Of a DNA stretch of 64,000 bases, positions 51,349-60,211 are shown one piece after another; position 1 is the stretch's first letter; every line of letters begins with the position of its first letter. The position numbers and the translations under genes were made by a program. This stretch comes from Delftia sp. PS-11 (GTDB lineage: Bacteria; Pseudomonadota; Gammaproteobacteria; Burkholderiales; Burkholderiaceae_C), in assembly GCF_029870285.1 (NCBI RefSeq), contig NZ_JACSYA010000028.1, positions 7,121-71,120 on the forward strand. The letters are read 5' to 3'. The notes beneath the pieces are model-generated. The model did no database searches. It saw only the letters and a program-made list of their open reading frames with translations, and had not been told where the DNA came from.

Positions 51349-52920
51349 CTACAGCGCCTTGCGCAACGTGGTCGGCGGGATCTTGAGCAGCTCGCGGTAC
51401 TTGGCCACGGTGCGCCGCGCGCATTCGATGCCCTGCTCCTTGAGCATGTCGGCCAGCTGGTTGTCCGACAGCGGCTTTTTGGGATCTTCGGCGCCGACGA
51501 ATTGCTTGATCAGCGCGCGCACGGCTGTGCTCGACGCATTGCCGCCTGTCTCGGTGCCCAGGCCCGAGCCGAAAAAGTACTTGAGCTCGTAGGTGCCTTG
51601 CGGCGTGGCCATGTACTTGGCCGTGGTCACGCGGCTGATGGTCGATTCATGCAGGCCCAGCGCATCGGCGATATCGCGCAGCACCAGCGGCCGCATGGCC
51701 AGCTCGCCGTGCACAAAGAAGTTCTTCTGGCGCTCGACGATGGCCTGCGACACGCGCAAGATGGTGTCGAAGCGCTGCTGGATGTTCTTGATGAACCAGC
51801 GCGCCTCCTGCAGCCGCTGCTGCAGCGCCGCGTGGCCTTCGCTGCCACGGTGGCCGCGCAGCGCGCTGGCATAGATGTCGTGCACACGCAGCTTGGGCAT
51901 GACATCGGGATTGAGCTGCACGCTGAAATCCAGCCGGCCCGCGCCGCTGCGCACCGGGCGTACGATGACATCGGGCACGACGATCTGGCGCTGCACATCG
52001 GCAAAACGCCGGCCAGGGCGCGGCTCCAGGCGCGCGATCAGAGCCAGCGCCTCGCGCAGCAACTCGTCGCGCGCGCCGCACAGGACGGCGAGCTTGCGCA
52101 GATCGCGCCGTGCCAGCAGATCCATCGGCTGGGCGCAGATGTCCAGCGCCGTGCGCAGCACGGCCAGCGCCTCGTCATCCTCGCCCTCGCGTTCGGCATC
52201 TTCCAGCTGGTCGCGCAGCTGCAGCTGCAGGCATTCAGCCAGGTCGCGCGCGCCCACGCCCACGGGCTCCAGGCTTTGCAGCAGGCGCAACGCCACGGTG
52301 AAGCGGTGCACCAGCTCCTCGCATTCCTCGATATCGTCGCCCCCCAGCCCACGCGCCAGCTCTTCAAGAGAATCCTCCAGATAGCCATCGTCGTTGAGGT
52401 TCTCGATCAGGAAGCGCAGCGCGGCGCGGTCCACCTCGCCCAGGCGCAGGGTCATGGCCTGGCGGTGCAGGTATTCGGTCAGGCTTTCGCCGCTGCGGGC
52501 CAGCTCCGTGGCGTCAAGCTCGTCATCATCGCCCTGGCCGCGCGTGCGGCTGGAGCCCGCATCGCCCCCCCATTCGCCATCGTCGCCGCCGGACTGGCCA
52601 TCGCCCTCCCAGCTCAGGGACTCTGCCGTGCCGGAGGTCTCGGCCGCATCGGCCGCAGTCTCGGCTGCGGCCTCCCACTGCGGGGACGTCAGGGACAGAT
52701 CGTCACCGGCCTGCGGCGCGGCATCGTTCGTTGGGACGTTGCTGCTTTCAGGACCATGGTCATCATCGCCAGCGACCTCCAGAAAAGGGTTGTCGCCCAG
52801 CATCTGCTCGACTTCCTGGGCCAGCTCCAGCGTGGACAGCTGCAGCAGCTGTATCGACTGCTGCAGCTGGGGCGTCAGGGAAAGATGCTGGGAGACGCGT
52901 AGCGAAAGTCCGGGCTTCAA
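51349..52920 (-). CDS. rpoN: RNA polymerase sigma-54 factor RpoN
   Basis: 523 residues. Region I is the Gln-rich SLRVSQHLSLTPQLQQSIQL LQLS block, followed by an acidic region II (about 60-150), the core-binding part, and the RpoN box ARRTVAKYRE near residue 500. Start is TTG 52920 with AAAGGAA upstream; no ATG fits. It lies 44 bases after lptB, the standard lptA-lptB-rpoN order, and its 3' end faces rtcR with nine bases between. Confidence 0.96.
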   Translation of the reverse strand: MKPGLSLRVSQHLSLTPQLQQSIQLLQLSTLELAQEVEQMLGDNPFLEVAGDDDHGPESSNVPTNDAAPQAGDDLSLTSPQWEAAAETAADAAETSGTAESLSWEGDGQSGGDDGEWGGDAGSSRTRGQGDDDELDATELARSGESLTEYLHRQAMTLRLGEVDRAALRFLIENLNDDGYLEDSLEELARGLGGDDIEECEELVHRFTVALRLLQSLEPVGVGARDLAECLQLQLRDQLEDAEREGEDDEALAVLRTALDICAQPMDLLARRDLRKLAVLCGARDELLREALALIARLEPRPGRRFADVQRQIVVPDVIVRPVRSGAGRLDFSVQLNPDVMPKLRVHDIYASALRGHRGSEGHAALQQRLQEARWFIKNIQQRFDTILRVSQAIVERQKNFFVHGELAMRPLVLRDIADALGLHESTISRVTTAKYMATPQGTYELKYFFGSGLGTETGGNASSTAVRALIKQFVGAEDPKKPLSDNQLADMLKEQGIECARRTVAKYRELLKIPPTTLRKAL

Positions 52921-52964
52921 GCGGCAGTTCCTTTGCGCAGGCAGGCGGGACCGTACATATGGGG

Positions 52965-53771
52965 CTACATCCGGAAATGTTCGCCGAGGTAGACACGCCG
53001 CACGTCGGCGTTGTCCACGATTTCCTCGGGCGTGCCCTGGGCCAGTACGTGGCCGTCGCTGATGATGAAGGCGTGATCGCAGATGCCCAGCGTTTCACGC
53101 ACATTGTGGTCGGTAATGAGCACGCCGATGCCACGGGCCTTGAGAAAACCGATGATGCGCTGGATCTCGATCACGGCAATCGGATCGATCCCCGCGAAGG
53201 GCTCGTCCAGCAGGATGAAGCGCGGCTGCGTGGCCAGTGCCCGCGCAATCTCCACGCGCCGGCGCTCGCCGCCCGACAGCGCCAGCGCCGGCGAGGCGCG
53301 CAGATGCTCGACACGCAGCTCCTGCAGCAACGCCACCAGCCGCTCCTCGATGACGCTGCGCGCCAGTGGCCTGCCCTGTTCGTCCTTTTGCAGCTCCAGC
53401 ACGGCGCGCACGTTGTCCTCGACGCTGAGCTTGCGGAAGATCGAGGCTTCTTGCGGCAGATAGGACAGCCCCAGGCGCGAGCGCTGGTGGATGGGCATGC
53501 TGCCCACGGACTGCCCGTCAATGAGGATCTCTCCGCCATCGCTGCGCACCAGCCCCACGATCATGTAGAACGAAGTCGTCTTGCCCGCGCCATTGGGGCC
53601 CAGCAGGCCCACGACCTCGCCCTTTTCCACGGACAGGGACACATCCTTGACCACCTTGCGGCTGCCATAGGACTTGGCCAGGTGGCGGGCCTGCAGGCAG
53701 CTGGCAGCGCCCGTGCGCGGCGCGCCATCTCGGCCGGCTGTTCCGGCAGAACTTGCAGCAGCGGCGCTCAT
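52965..53771 (-). CDS. lptB: LPS export ABC ATPase LptB
   Basis: 268 residues. Walker [16 protein letters not shown], signature [15 protein letters not shown], Walker [14 protein letters not shown] and the H-loop ITDHN. LptB powers extraction of lipopolysaccharide with LptFG-C. An N-terminal Ala/Gly-rich extension of about 28 residues precedes the family start at [11 protein letters not shown]. The ATG overlaps the lptA stop by four bases. Confidence 0.95.
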   Translation of the reverse strand: MSAAAASSAGTAGRDGAPRTGAASCLQARHLAKSYGSRKVVKDVSLSVEKGEVVGLLGPNGAGKTTSFYMIVGLVRSDGGEILIDGQSVGSMPIHQRSRLGLSYLPQEASIFRKLSVEDNVRAVLELQKDEQGRPLARSVIEERLVALLQELRVEHLRASPALALSGGERRRVEIARALATQPRFILLDEPFAGIDPIAVIEIQRIIGFLKARGIGVLITDHNVRETLGICDHAFIISDGHVLAQGTPEEIVDNADVRRVYLGEHFRM

Positions 53772-54424
53772 GGCTTGCCACCGCCCAGGCTGTCCAGGCT
53801 GCCGCTGGGCTGCAGCGGCGCCACCCCTGGCGCAGCCGGACGCGGCTGAGAGCCCGGGGTGCCTTCCTTGGGTGCCAGCACGGCACGCACGCGCCCGCCC
53901 TGGCCCGCCGTGGAGCTGGGCTGGCCGCCGCTGGTCTTTTGCCCATCGACCGTGAACACATCCGTGAGATTGTTATAGACGATGATGGAGCCGGTGATCT
54001 CGTCGCTGAGCTGGCCACCACGGTAGCGCCGCAGCTCGCCGCGGCGAATGAACTTCACGAGGTCGGCCTTGCCGTCGTACTCGATGACCTCGCCCTCGCC
54101 TTCGACGAACTCCTCGGGCTGGCCGGGCAGGGTGTCGCGCTTCTGGCGGAAAAAGGCGCGCTTGCCGGCCTCGGCCGTCACCACGCCGTATTGATAGCCC
54201 TGCGCATCCTGGCGCACGTCGAGCTGGGCGCCTCGCAGCACGATAGTGCCCTTGGTCATCACCACATTGCCGGTGAACACGCTGGTCTGCTTGAGCTCGT
54301 CATGGCGCAGCGCATCGGCCTCGATGTTCATGGGCTTGGAGCTGTCAGCCTTTTCGGCCTGCGCCACGCCAGCCACGCCCATCAGGGCAGTGGCCAGCAC
54401 AAGGGGGAAAAGTCGTTGTTTCAT
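53768..54424 (-). CDS. lptA: LPS transport periplasmic bridge protein LptA
   Basis: 218 residues. Signal peptide [23 protein letters not shown], then the OstA/LptA beta-jellyroll ([39 protein letters not shown]). It carries lipopolysaccharide across the periplasm. A disordered Pro/Gly tail of about 50 residues follows. lptC and kdsC, which usually precede lptA, are not next to it: an MNT/HEPN module occupies the upstream side. Confidence 0.93.
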   Translation of the reverse strand: MKQRLFPLVLATALMGVAGVAQAEKADSSKPMNIEADALRHDELKQTSVFTGNVVMTKGTIVLRGAQLDVRQDAQGYQYGVVTAEAGKRAFFRQKRDTLPGQPEEFVEGEGEVIEYDGKADLVKFIRRGELRRYRGGQLSDEITGSIIVYNNLTDVFTVDGQKTSGGQPSSTAGQGGRVRAVLAPKEGTPGSQPRPAAPGVAPLQPSGSLDSLGGGKP

Positions 54425-54621
54425 GGAGGGCACGCTTCTTGCATCCATTGTAGGGCGTGTCGTGCGAAACGCATTCTGGCGGCATTCGATATGCCAATGG
54501 CAGGGCACGGCAGCACTGATCTCAACGGATCGGGACTCCAAAAGGCTGCGTGGAAAAAACCTTGAAACGGATGGTTTTGAAGGTGTTTCCGGCCACTGAA
54601 CCTGCTCATGCCATCTTGGCG

Positions 54622-54659
54622 CAACACCGGATTGTGCTGTTTTCTTTCGACCGGTGTTG
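54622..54659. promoter_or_regulatory. 9-bp inverted repeat before the MNT gene
   Basis: CAACACCGG (54622-54630) and CCGGTGTTG (54651-54659) are perfect complements separated by 20 bases, just before the start of the nucleotidyltransferase gene. It is probably an operator for the toxin-antitoxin-like module or a hairpin marking its edge. The remaining 54425-54621 has no visible gene. Confidence 0.55.
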
Positions 54660-54666
54660 ACCTATC

Positions 54667-54990
54667 ATGAAACCGGATTCTGTTGCGGGAGAAGAAGACG
54701 TGAAACCCTCCGAAGCCTTGGCCTCGAACCGCGCCGCGATCCGGCATGTGGTCGAGTCGCACCGCGCCCGGAATCCTCGGGTGTTCGGCTCCGTGCTGCA
54801 CGGCCTGGACACCGACAGCAGTGACCTTGATATCCTTATCGACCCGACACCGGAAACGACGCTGATGGACGTGGCTGCCATCCAAGTGGAACTGCAACGC
54901 CTCCTTGGCGTGTCAGTGGACGTGCTTACGCCCAAGGCGCTGCCCGACAAATTCCGTGGTGTGGTGCTCGCAGAGGCCGTGCCGGTATGA
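54667..54990 (+). CDS. MNT-type minimal nucleotidyltransferase (MntA antitoxin-like)
   Basis: 107 residues. FGSVLHGLDTDSSDLDILID (about residues 41-60) carries the GSxxxG and paired catalytic Asp of minimal nucleotidyltransferases. In MNT/HEPN pairs the MntA protein AMPylates and silences the HEPN RNase. The stop overlaps the next ATG (ATGA). The ATG at 54667 has no ribosome site; a GTG at 54700 has GGGAG nine bases upstream and may be the real start. The gene looks intact though its HEPN partner is broken. Confidence 0.85.
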   Translation: MKPDSVAGEEDVKPSEALASNRAAIRHVVESHRARNPRVFGSVLHGLDTDSSDLDILIDPTPETTLMDVAAIQVELQRLLGVSVDVLTPKALPDKFRGVVLAEAVPV

Positions 54991-55140
54991 CCAAAGCTCT
55001 GCGCGTACAGGACTATCTCGGACACATCCTCAAGGCCATCGAGCGCCTCGACCGCTACACGTCGGACAGGTACGAGGTGGCGTTTCTGAACAGCGAACTG
55101 GGCAGGATGCCGTAGTTCGCAACATGCAGGCGTGCCTATG
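54987..55140 (+). pseudogene. HEPN-domain (DUF86) toxin, frameshifted and truncated
   Basis: The ATG overlaps the MNT stop. It encodes MTKALRVQDYLGHILKAIER and LDRYTSDRYEVAFLNSEL, the start of DUF86 HEPN proteins (normally about 110-120 residues), then a stop at 55113. One base missing near 55100 explains this: in the next frame the family sequence resumes as QDAVVRNMQ. It diverges after that, before the rest of the RN-x4-H active-site region, and runs into the dsbA terminator. So both a frameshift and a 3' deletion are present. Confidence 0.82.
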
Positions 55141-55153
55141 CCAAGACCTCCAC

Positions 55154-55178
55154 AAAAAAGGCCCGCGCAAGGCGGGCC
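55154..55178 (-). terminator. Intrinsic terminator after dsbA
   Basis: Leftward GGCCCGC (55178-55172) pairs with GCGGGCC (55166-55160) around a five-base loop and is followed by six T. It ends the dsbA transcript and lies at the point where the HEPN fragment stops resembling its family. Confidence 0.88.
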
Positions 55179-55205
55179 AGCGGATCATGCGCGCGCAGCG
55201 CGGCA

Positions 55206-55853
55206 TCAGCCCTTCTTGGTGACAGCGATCAGCTGTTCGACCACACGCAGCACATTGTTCATGTTGCCTGCCTTGGTGCCATCGGTGTAGTAGCGGCCTG
55301 CCACGCCCATGGCCGGCACGCCCTCGACATCGTAGTCCTGCTGCAGCTGGGTGGCCTTGCGCACCTGGTTGGAGACCGTGAAGGAGTTGTAGACCTCCTT
55401 GAACTTGGCCACATCCACACCCTGCTTGCCGATCCAGGTGAAGATTTCGTCGTCCTTGGCCAGACGGTTGCGCTCCACATGGATGGCGTGGAAGACGCGC
55501 ACATGCATGGTGTCCAGCAGACCCATGCCCTCCAGCGCGTAGTACAGCTTTTGCTGCGGCACGAAGCTGGCGTTGAAGGCCACGGGCACGCGCACCACGG
55601 CCACATCGGCCGGGGCGGCGTTCTTCCAGGCTGCGAACGTGGGCTCGAAGGCGTTGCAATGCGGGCAGCTGTACCAGAAGAACTCGACCACCTCGACCTT
55701 GCCTGCGCCGGCGCTGGTCGCAGCCGGCTTGGCCAGCTTGATGTAGTCCTTGCCCTCCTTGGCCGCTGCCTGCGCCCAGGCGGCGCCCGTGGACAGCGTC
55801 AGCGCGCTGGCGGCAGCCGTCGTGGCAGCCAGGGAAAAGTCGCGGCGATTCAT
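55206..55853 (-). CDS. dsbA: Thiol:disulfide interchange protein DsbA
   Basis: 215 residues. DsbA oxidises Cys pairs of exported proteins. Signal peptide begins MNRRDFSLAATTAAASAL (RR pair, possibly Tat-compatible) and ends AWAQA. The thioredoxin active site is FFWYSCPHCNAFEP (CPHC, about residue 65), and the cis-Pro is in VEGVPAMGV. GAGGAG lies 10 bases before the ATG at 55853. Confidence 0.95.
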   Translation of the reverse strand: MNRRDFSLAATTAAASALTLSTGAAWAQAAAKEGKDYIKLAKPAATSAGAGKVEVVEFFWYSCPHCNAFEPTFAAWKNAAPADVAVVRVPVAFNASFVPQQKLYYALEGMGLLDTMHVRVFHAIHVERNRLAKDDEIFTWIGKQGVDVAKFKEVYNSFTVSNQVRKATQLQQDYDVEGVPAMGVAGRYYTDGTKAGNMNNVLRVVEQLIAVTKKG

Positions 55854-55918
55854 CAAAACAAACTCCTCGTTCAAATCTGGAGGGTAGAGGCCGGGCCTCG
55901 CCAAAAGTTCAGCGCCAT

Positions 55919-56608
55919 TCAGCGGGCAGCGCGCACCAGCGTCGATTCCACCCCGGCGCCATCGAGCTTTTGCTTGAGCTGCTCGGCATCGTCGCGCTTG
56001 GAGAACGGGCCCACACGCACGCGGAAGATGGTGATGCCGTTTTGCTCGCGCTCGCTCACGCGGGCCTCCCAGCCCAGCATGGCCAGCTTGGCGCGCTGCG
56101 CATCGGCATCGCCCTGGCTGCGGAAGGCTCCGGCCTGCACAAAGTAGTTGAACGCTGCCTCGGCAGTGTCGGCCTTCTCGGCAGCAGCAGAGCGCGCCTT
56201 GACCAGGTCGCCCAGCGGGTCACCCGAAGCCTTGGCATCCGCCTTGGCATCCGTCTTCGTGTCGGGCCTGGCAGGCTCGGCCACGGGGGGAGGCGGCGGT
56301 GTCACACCGCCTGCCACGGCTGGCGGCGTGGGCATCTGCGTGCCCGTGCCCGCATCGCCCCCCGGCAGGGCCGGCGTGGCAGCAACCGGCGGCGGTGCCG
56401 GATTCTTGCCCTGCAGCGGCGCATTCGGATCCCAGTTCTTGTTGCGCTGGGCTTCGGCAGCGTCCTGGTCGGCTGTCTTGCCGCCTTTGGACAGGAAAGG
56501 CACAGGCACCTTGGTCACATAGACGGCGACTGCCAGAGCGGCAGCCAGGCCGATGATCAGGCCGATGATGAGACCAATGATGGTGCCACCGCGTTGCTGA
56601 GTCTTCAT
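55919..56608 (-). CDS. SPOR-domain membrane protein (FtsN-like)
   Basis: 229 residues. A short cytoplasmic start, one membrane helix (IIGLIIGLIIGLAAALAVAVYV, residues 10-31), a Pro/Ala/Lys-rich periplasmic linker and a C-terminal SPOR domain (FNYFVQAGAFRSQGDADAQR...FRVRVGPFSKRDDAEQLKQKL). SPOR domains bind peptidoglycan stripped of stem peptides at the septum. It lies next to argS, as ftsN-like genes often do, 18 bases downstream of it. Confidence 0.9.
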   Translation of the reverse strand: MKTQQRGGTIIGLIIGLIIGLAAALAVAVYVTKVPVPFLSKGGKTADQDAAEAQRNKNWDPNAPLQGKNPAPPPVAATPALPGGDAGTGTQMPTPPAVAGGVTPPPPPVAEPARPDTKTDAKADAKASGDPLGDLVKARSAAAEKADTAEAAFNYFVQAGAFRSQGDADAQRAKLAMLGWEARVSEREQNGITIFRVRVGPFSKRDDAEQLKQKLDGAGVESTLVRAAR

Positions 56609-56626
56609 AAGTCGGGTCGCTCGGGG

Positions 56627-58324
56627 TTACATGCGCTGCGGGGCCGAGACGCCCAGCACCGCCAGACCATTGTGCAATACCTGGCGCGTGGCCGAAATCA
56701 GCGCCAGCCGGGCCAGCTTGACCGCCTCATCGTCCACCAGGATGCGCTCGGCATCGTAGTAGCTGTGGTACAGCGATGCCAGCTCGCGCAGGTAGAACGT
56801 CACATCATGCGGCGCATTGCCCTCGGCAGCCGACGTCAGCATGGCCGGGTACTTGGCCAGCTGCAGCATCAGCGCCTGGGCCTGCGGGCCTTCCAGCGCC
56901 GACAGGTCCACATCCTTGAGCGAGGCCGCATCGCCACCCCATGCCGCCAGCACCGAGCAGATGCGCGCATGGGCGTACTGCACGTAGTACACCGGGTTGT
57001 CATTGTTCTGGGCCACGGCCAGATCCACGTCGAAGGTGTACTCCGTATCGGGCTTGCGCGAGAGCAGGAAAAAGCGCACCGCATCCTTGCTGGTCCACTC
57101 GATCAGGTCGCGCAGCGTGACATACGAGCCCGCCCGCTTGCTGATCTTGACTTCCTCTCCGCCGCGCACCACGCGCACCATGGTGTGCAGCACATAGTCG
57201 GGATAGCCGGCCGGGATGCCCACATCGGCGGCCTGCAGGCCGGCGCGCACACGCGCGATGGTGCCGTGGTGGTCCGTGCCCTGGATGTTGACGACCTTGC
57301 CAAAGCCGCGCTTGAACTTCTGGATGTGATAGGCGACATCGGGCACGAAGTACGTGTAATTGCCATCCTGCTTGCGCATCACGCGGTCCTTGTCGTCACC
57401 GTAATCGGTGGACTTGAGCCACAGCGCTCCATCGAGCTCGTAGGTATGGCCGCCCGCGATCAGGCGCTGCACCGCGTCTTCGACATGGCCGTTGGTGTAC
57501 AGGCTGGACTCCAGGTAGTACTGGTCGAAATGCAGATTGAAAGCCTGCAGATCCTTGTCCTGCTCATTGCGCAGATAGGCCACGGCGAACTGGCGGATAT
57601 TGTCGTAGTCCTCGACATCGCCGTTGGCTGTGAACTCGCGGTCATCAGCCTTGACCGTCTTGCGCGCCAGGAAGTCATCGGCGATGTCCTGGATGTAGTC
57701 GCCGTTATAGAAAGCCTTGCTGGCCGGATTGTCGGGATCGGTGGGCCAGCACTCGTCGCCGGGCTTGAAGCCCTTGGCGCGCAGCTGCGTGCTCTTGGTC
57801 AGCGTATCGATCTGCACGCCCGCGTCGTTGTAGTAGAACTCGCGGTGCACGCTCCAGCCCTGGGTGGCGTAGAGATTGCAGATGGCATCGCCCAGCGCGG
57901 CCTGGCGGCCATGGCCCACATGCAGCGGCCCTGTCGGGTTGGCCGAGACAAACTCGACCAGCACCTTCTGGCCGCGATCGGCCTGCCAGCCAAAGCGCTC
58001 GGACTGGCCCAGCACTTCGCGGATCACTTCCTGCTTGGCTGCAGGCTTGAGGCGGATGTTGAGAAAGCCGGGGCCGGCGATCTCGATGGCATCGACCCAG
58101 CGCTGGAACGCCGGCGTGGCCTCCAGCGCGGCCTTGAGCTGCTCGCCCAGCGCGCGGGGATTGAGCTTGAGCGGCTTGGCCAGCTGCATGGCAGCCGTGC
58201 AGGCGAAATCGCCATGCGCAGCCACCTTGGGGGATTCGAAGGCGGCGCGCGCAGCGGCACCGGGCGACAAAGTTTCGAGCTCGCCGGCCAGAGCCGCGAG
58301 CAGTTCCTGTTTGACGGAGAGCAT
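56627..58324 (-). CDS. argS: Arginyl-tRNA synthetase
   Basis: 565 residues, class [20 protein letters not shown] contains the HIGH motif (HVGH, about residues 129-132); [15 protein letters not shown] is the KMSKS region in the form common to ArgRS; the N-terminal Add-1 domain and C-terminal DALR domain ([15 protein letters not shown], ending in APQRM) are complete. Charges tRNA-Arg. Confidence 0.97.
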   Translation of the reverse strand: MLSVKQELLAALAGELETLSPGAAARAAFESPKVAAHGDFACTAAMQLAKPLKLNPRALGEQLKAALEATPAFQRWVDAIEIAGPGFLNIRLKPAAKQEVIREVLGQSERFGWQADRGQKVLVEFVSANPTGPLHVGHGRQAALGDAICNLYATQGWSVHREFYYNDAGVQIDTLTKSTQLRAKGFKPGDECWPTDPDNPASKAFYNGDYIQDIADDFLARKTVKADDREFTANGDVEDYDNIRQFAVAYLRNEQDKDLQAFNLHFDQYYLESSLYTNGHVEDAVQRLIAGGHTYELDGALWLKSTDYGDDKDRVMRKQDGNYTYFVPDVAYHIQKFKRGFGKVVNIQGTDHHGTIARVRAGLQAADVGIPAGYPDYVLHTMVRVVRGGEEVKISKRAGSYVTLRDLIEWTSKDAVRFFLLSRKPDTEYTFDVDLAVAQNNDNPVYYVQYAHARICSVLAAWGGDAASLKDVDLSALEGPQAQALMLQLAKYPAMLTSAAEGNAPHDVTFYLRELASLYHSYYDAERILVDDEAVKLARLALISATRQVLHNGLAVLGVSAPQRM

Positions 58325-58378
58325 CGGCGGATTCTACGTGGCGGCCCCGCCCCGTGCCGCAGGCCAGGGCAACAGGAC

Positions 58379-58825
58379 CTACATGCCGCGCGACCAGAAC
58401 ACCGCCACCACGGCAATCACCGGCACGAGATGGGCCTGCCACATCACCAGGCGGCGCGTGCGTGCCACCTCGGCCGCTGCCGGCAGGCCCTGGCCTGCGC
58501 CCAGGGCCCGGCGCCAGCGCCGGAACGCCAGCGTGGGTTGTACCGACAGCAGCGCACCCGCCACGAACAGCGCCATCTTGACGTGAAACAGCGGCTGCGA
58601 AACATACCAGGACATGCCCTTGACACCCCACACCAGGCGCGCAACGCCAGTCAGCACCAGCAGCACGACAGCCACGCCGTAGATCATGTCCAGCCGCGCC
58701 AGGCGCTGCACCACGGCCTCGCTCATCCACTCGCTGCGGCACAGGGCAGCCTGGCTGGAGAGAAACACCACAAAGGTGAGCAGGGCCAGCAGGTGGAGGC
58801 TGGCCAGAATGGCTTCTGTCGTCAT
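58379..58825 (-). CDS. DUF2214-family inner-membrane protein
   Basis: 148 residues, four membrane helices (ILASLHLLALLTFVVFLSSQ; YGVAVVLLVLTGVARLVWGV; HVKMALFVAGALLSVQPTLAF; LVPVIAVVAVFWS). The His in the first helix and in FHVKM is conserved in DUF2214 proteins. Function unknown. The ATG at 58825 opens directly on the first helix. Confidence 0.85.
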   Translation of the reverse strand: MTTEAILASLHLLALLTFVVFLSSQAALCRSEWMSEAVVQRLARLDMIYGVAVVLLVLTGVARLVWGVKGMSWYVSQPLFHVKMALFVAGALLSVQPTLAFRRWRRALGAGQGLPAAAEVARTRRLVMWQAHLVPVIAVVAVFWSRGM

Positions 58826-58974
58826 CGTGAACTGGTAAAAAATTGAAACATCCGGCCCAGGCATGCATGAGGGAGTTCAGCCCGGCTCTGCCATGCCAAC
58901 ATTACGCCAGAAATAAGGCCACCCCGTCATGATGCCCTGCGCGGCCCGGCCCGTAGCGGACAGTCGTCCCGCGC

Positions 58975-59910
58975 CTACGCAGCGCTGCCACGCCGCCAGA
59001 AATCCGGCTGCTCGTAATGGTGCTTGAGGTAGTCGATCCACAGGCGCACGCGCAGCGGCATGTGCTTGCGCTGGGGGAAAACCACGAAGATGCCATTGGG
59101 CGGTGCGGCAAAGTCCTCCAGCACGGCCACCAGGCGGCCTGCGGCGATTTCGGCCTCGACCTCCCAGGTGCTGCGCCAGGCGATGCCCCAGCCGCCAATG
59201 CACCAGTCATGCAGTACCTGGCCGTCGGAGCAGTCCAGCGGACCGCCCGGCTTGAAATGCACAACCTCGCTGGTGCCGCTTTCCGGATGGGGAATGCGAA
59301 AGGCCCAGCCGCGTGTCTGCGAGGCATCGCTGGACAGCGTCAGGCAATCGTGCTGGGTCAGCTCGCTGGGATGGCGCGGCGTGCCGCGCCGCTCCAGATA
59401 GGCGGGCGTGGCCACGCACAGGCGGCGGTTGTCGGCAATGCGCACGCTGACCAGGGCCGAGTCCGGCAGATCCCCGACCCGCACCGCGCAATCGAAGCCT
59501 TCGCCTGCCAGATCCACCACACGGTCGCTGAGATTGAGCGAAATCGTCACATCGGGGTGCAGGTCGCGGAACCGCGGCACCAGGGGCGCGACATGGCGCC
59601 GGCCAAAGCCTGCGGGCGCGGTGATGCGCAAATGGCCCGTGGCCTTGACCCCGCCCGCGCTGACGCTGGCTTCGGCATTGGCCACATCGGACAGCAGACG
59701 CTGGCAATCCTCCAGAAACGCGCTGCCCTCATGCGTCAACGAAATGCGCCGCGTGGTTCGCACCATGAGCTTGACGCCCAGGTGCTCCTCCAGCGCATCC
59801 AGGCGCCTTCCCATGATGGCAGGCGCCACGCCTTCCGCCTTGGCGGCCGCCGTGAGGCTGCCGCGCGTGGCCACCGATACGAATGACTCGAATGCCTTGA
59901 GCTTGTCCAT
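58975..59910 (-). CDS. LysR-family transcriptional regulator
   Basis: 311 residues. Helix-turn-helix KAFESFVSVATRGSLTAAAK, VAPAIMGRRLDALEEHLGVKL, then a LysR effector domain (GHLRITAPAGFGRRHVAPLV, GEGFDCAVRVGDLPDSALVS). The second helix departs from the usual SQ[PS] pattern (APAIMG), as in the DsdC/CrgA-like group. Divergent from malate synthase G, so it may regulate it, though such LysR genes often act elsewhere. Confidence 0.9.
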   Translation of the reverse strand: MDKLKAFESFVSVATRGSLTAAAKAEGVAPAIMGRRLDALEEHLGVKLMVRTTRRISLTHEGSAFLEDCQRLLSDVANAEASVSAGGVKATGHLRITAPAGFGRRHVAPLVPRFRDLHPDVTISLNLSDRVVDLAGEGFDCAVRVGDLPDSALVSVRIADNRRLCVATPAYLERRGTPRHPSELTQHDCLTLSSDASQTRGWAFRIPHPESGTSEVVHFKPGGPLDCSDGQVLHDWCIGGWGIAWRSTWEVEAEIAAGRLVAVLEDFAAPPNGIFVVFPQRKHMPLRVRLWIDYLKHHYEQPDFWRRGSAA

Positions 59911-60211
59911 GACTGCTGTCCATTGTTCTGCGTGCCCATGTGCATGGCACACGCCTGTCTCCTGAATCCTGCGCAGTGGGCACTGGCTATCCATCTGCCG
60001 CACATTCCGCGCATGCCAGCCAGAAGCTCTGCTGTTTCCAGGGAGCAATTTCGGCCGGTGCATAACCTTCCCATATTTTTGCAAAAAAGTCACGAGTTTT
60101 AAGATTTTCGGTCTATTTATGTACGCGAATAAATCTAATAAAGTATTCCTTATAGTCAGGCCCGCAGAGGGCAATCAACGCCTTTCCATCCATCCACCCG
60201 GGGTTCCCACC
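59911..60211. promoter_or_regulatory. Control region between LysR and glcB
   Basis: The 300-base gap becomes strongly AT-rich after 60070. It holds the inverted repeat ATTTAT-N8-ATAAAT (60115-60120, 60129-60134) and a -10-like TATAGT near 60151 followed by a 55-base leader to the glcB ATG. The dyad is a reasonable operator for the divergent LysR. No gene is seen. Confidence 0.5.
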
